The notes below the pieces were generated by a model. That model did not search any database. It saw only the letters and a program-made list of their open reading frames with translations, and was not told the origin of the DNA. From Candidatus Omnitrophota bacterium (GTDB taxonomy: Bacteria; Omnitrophota; Omnitrophia; Omnitrophales; Aquincolibacteriaceae), in NCBI GenBank assembly GCA_023247135.1, contig JAHFHB010000114.1:1-6495 (forward strand): DNA of 6,495 nucleotides, in the 5' to 3' direction. Numbering within the stretch: the stretch's first letter is position 1; every line of letters begins with the position of its first letter. The translations under genes and the position numbers were made by a program. Below are positions 5,589-6,495 of this stretch, piece after piece.

Positions 5589-6495
5589 ATGACGCGTGAA
5601 CGCCGGCCTACAACCGTTTTAGAAAAATATCTTCTGCCGAATCCTTTATGGCAGGATGCTTACCGCGCCTATCAGCGCATGCTCGGTCGCCCGAACGGCT
5701 GGCTGGCCCTGGTTCGGGACGGCGGCGTGCAGTTGGTCAAGCTCGACCGTAAAGGTTCGGCGCTGCCCACCCGTGTGCAGTTCCCCGGGGATGAAAGTTC
5801 CAGAGAATTTCATACGAAATACGCCGAGCAGCTGGCGCGGGATGAAGACCGTCTGCAGGCGGATTTCCTCTTTTATAAAGACCGCCAGGGCCGGCGCGGC
5901 GTGTTGTATGGACTGCGCCATCTCGGGCGCTTGAAGGCGATTCTTTTTCTCTGCGGTTTTCAGGAGCCGGAGCATAAAGTACGGCCCACCCTGATTTTGT
6001 TCCACCATTTTCTGCTGACTGAAGTCGAATTGGCTCACAAAACCTTCGAGTTGAATAATTTTTACGAGACCGTCCATCCGCGGGCCCTGGCTCTTTCCAC
6101 CATGCATTCCGTGCACCGCGTGATCAGCGCCTCGCTGCGTTTAAATGAACTGCTGCCCCGGATCGGACGTCTCAGCGCACAGGTTTTGAAAGCCAAAGGC
6201 TGTGCGATTTTGCTGATGGATGCGGACCGCCAGTTTTTAACCCCCTATTTCTCATTCGGAGATCACCCACGCTTTGTGCATCGCCACCGCATCCGCGTCG
6301 GGCGCGGCGTCGAAGGGCGGATTGCGGCGACGGGGGAATTTTACTTTTCGAGAAACGCGGTGGGAGTCCCGTTTATCGAGGACGATGTGGTGGGGGTCAT
6401 TACGCTTTGGCATAAAATCGACCGGCAGACTTTTTCAAAAATCGACCTCGAAATTCTCAAGTCTCTTTCCGAACAGGCGGTTGTCGCGATTAAAA
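5589..6495 (+). CDS. GAF-domain protein, C-terminus beyond the window
   Basis: An open frame runs from ATG 5589 to the window edge (302 codons, no stop). Residues 1-150 belong to no family I recognise; they contain hydrophobic strands such as LYGLRHLGRLKAILFLCGF (106-124) and look like a soluble sensory domain. Residues about 180-302 form a GAF domain: a leading helix LNELLPRIGRLSAQVL (185-200), strand CAILLMDADRQFLTP (205-219), VGRGVEGRIAATGE (237-250), VGVITLWHK (268-276) and the closing helix FSKIDLEILKSLSEQAVVAI. The segment between ATGE and VGVPF is shorter than usual, which would reduce the ligand pocket. An output module (kinase, cyclase or phosphatase) probably follows outside the window. 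An in-frame GTG at 5565 is an alternative start; the ATG has only GGA about 10 bases upstream. The frame is closed by TAA at 5556-5558, so no earlier start is possible. Confidence 0.75.
   Translation, partial: MTRERRPTTVLEKYLLPNPLWQDAYRAYQRMLGRPNGWLALVRDGGVQLVKLDRKGSALPTRVQFPGDESSREFHTKYAEQLARDEDRLQADFLFYKDRQGRRGVLYGLRHLGRLKAILFLCGFQEPEHKVRPTLILFHHFLLTEVELAHKTFELNNFYETVHPRALALSTMHSVHRVISASLRLNELLPRIGRLSAQVLKAKGCAILLMDADRQFLTPYFSFGDHPRFVHRHRIRVGRGVEGRIAATGEFYFSRNAVGVPFIEDDVVGVITLWHKIDRQTFSKIDLEILKSLSEQAVVAIK

Noticed and set aside
5646..6116. A 156-codon minus-strand open frame in the GAF gene region
   Set aside because: The plus-strand frame here is continuous with a clear GAF domain downstream; the minus-strand product has no recognisable features.

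Overview
The window is bacterial chromosomal DNA, moderately GC-rich and tightly packed. It carries one minus-strand gene at the left edge and five plus-strand genes. No rRNA, tRNA, insertion sequence, CRISPR array or phage gene was found. The genes (a YvcK-family protein, a HIT hydrolase and an HD dGTPase-like protein) are widespread in bacteria and do not fix the phylum. A receiver-YvcK fusion, an archaeal-type ATPase in an otherwise ordinary bacterial cluster, and a GAF protein with an unfamiliar N-terminus suggest an uncultivated lineage, perhaps of the Omnitrophota/Elusimicrobiota kind. That placement is a low-confidence impression, not a measurement.

Layout: (1) 11-724, minus, a GT2 glycosyltransferase of the polyprenyl-phosphate sugar transferase type. 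(2) 725-813, a short divergent intergenic region. (3) 814-2151, plus, a response-regulator receiver domain fused in frame to a complete YvcK/GlmR protein. (4) 2152-2236, a non-coding gap whose central 54 bases can be drawn as a three-way junction and also contain a candidate promoter. (5) 2237-5553, a compact cluster of three overlapping genes: an AAA/archaeal-type ATPase with a C-terminal nuclease-fold-like region, a HIT nucleotide hydrolase/transferase and an HD-domain dGTPase-like triphosphohydrolase. (6) A perfect extended -10 promoter element that uses the stop codon of the dGTPase gene. (7) 5589 to the right edge, plus, a GAF-domain protein cut off by the window end.

The overlaps (47 and 14 bases) imply that the ATPase, HIT and dGTPase genes are co-transcribed and probably translationally coupled. 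Two of the three act on nucleotides. YvcK controls carbon flow into cell-envelope precursors and the glycosyltransferase probably uses such precursors, so the left half has an envelope theme. The most noteworthy items are the receiver-YvcK fusion with a degenerate acidic pocket, the ATPase tail overprinted on the HIT start, the promoter built into a stop codon, and the folded intergenic element.
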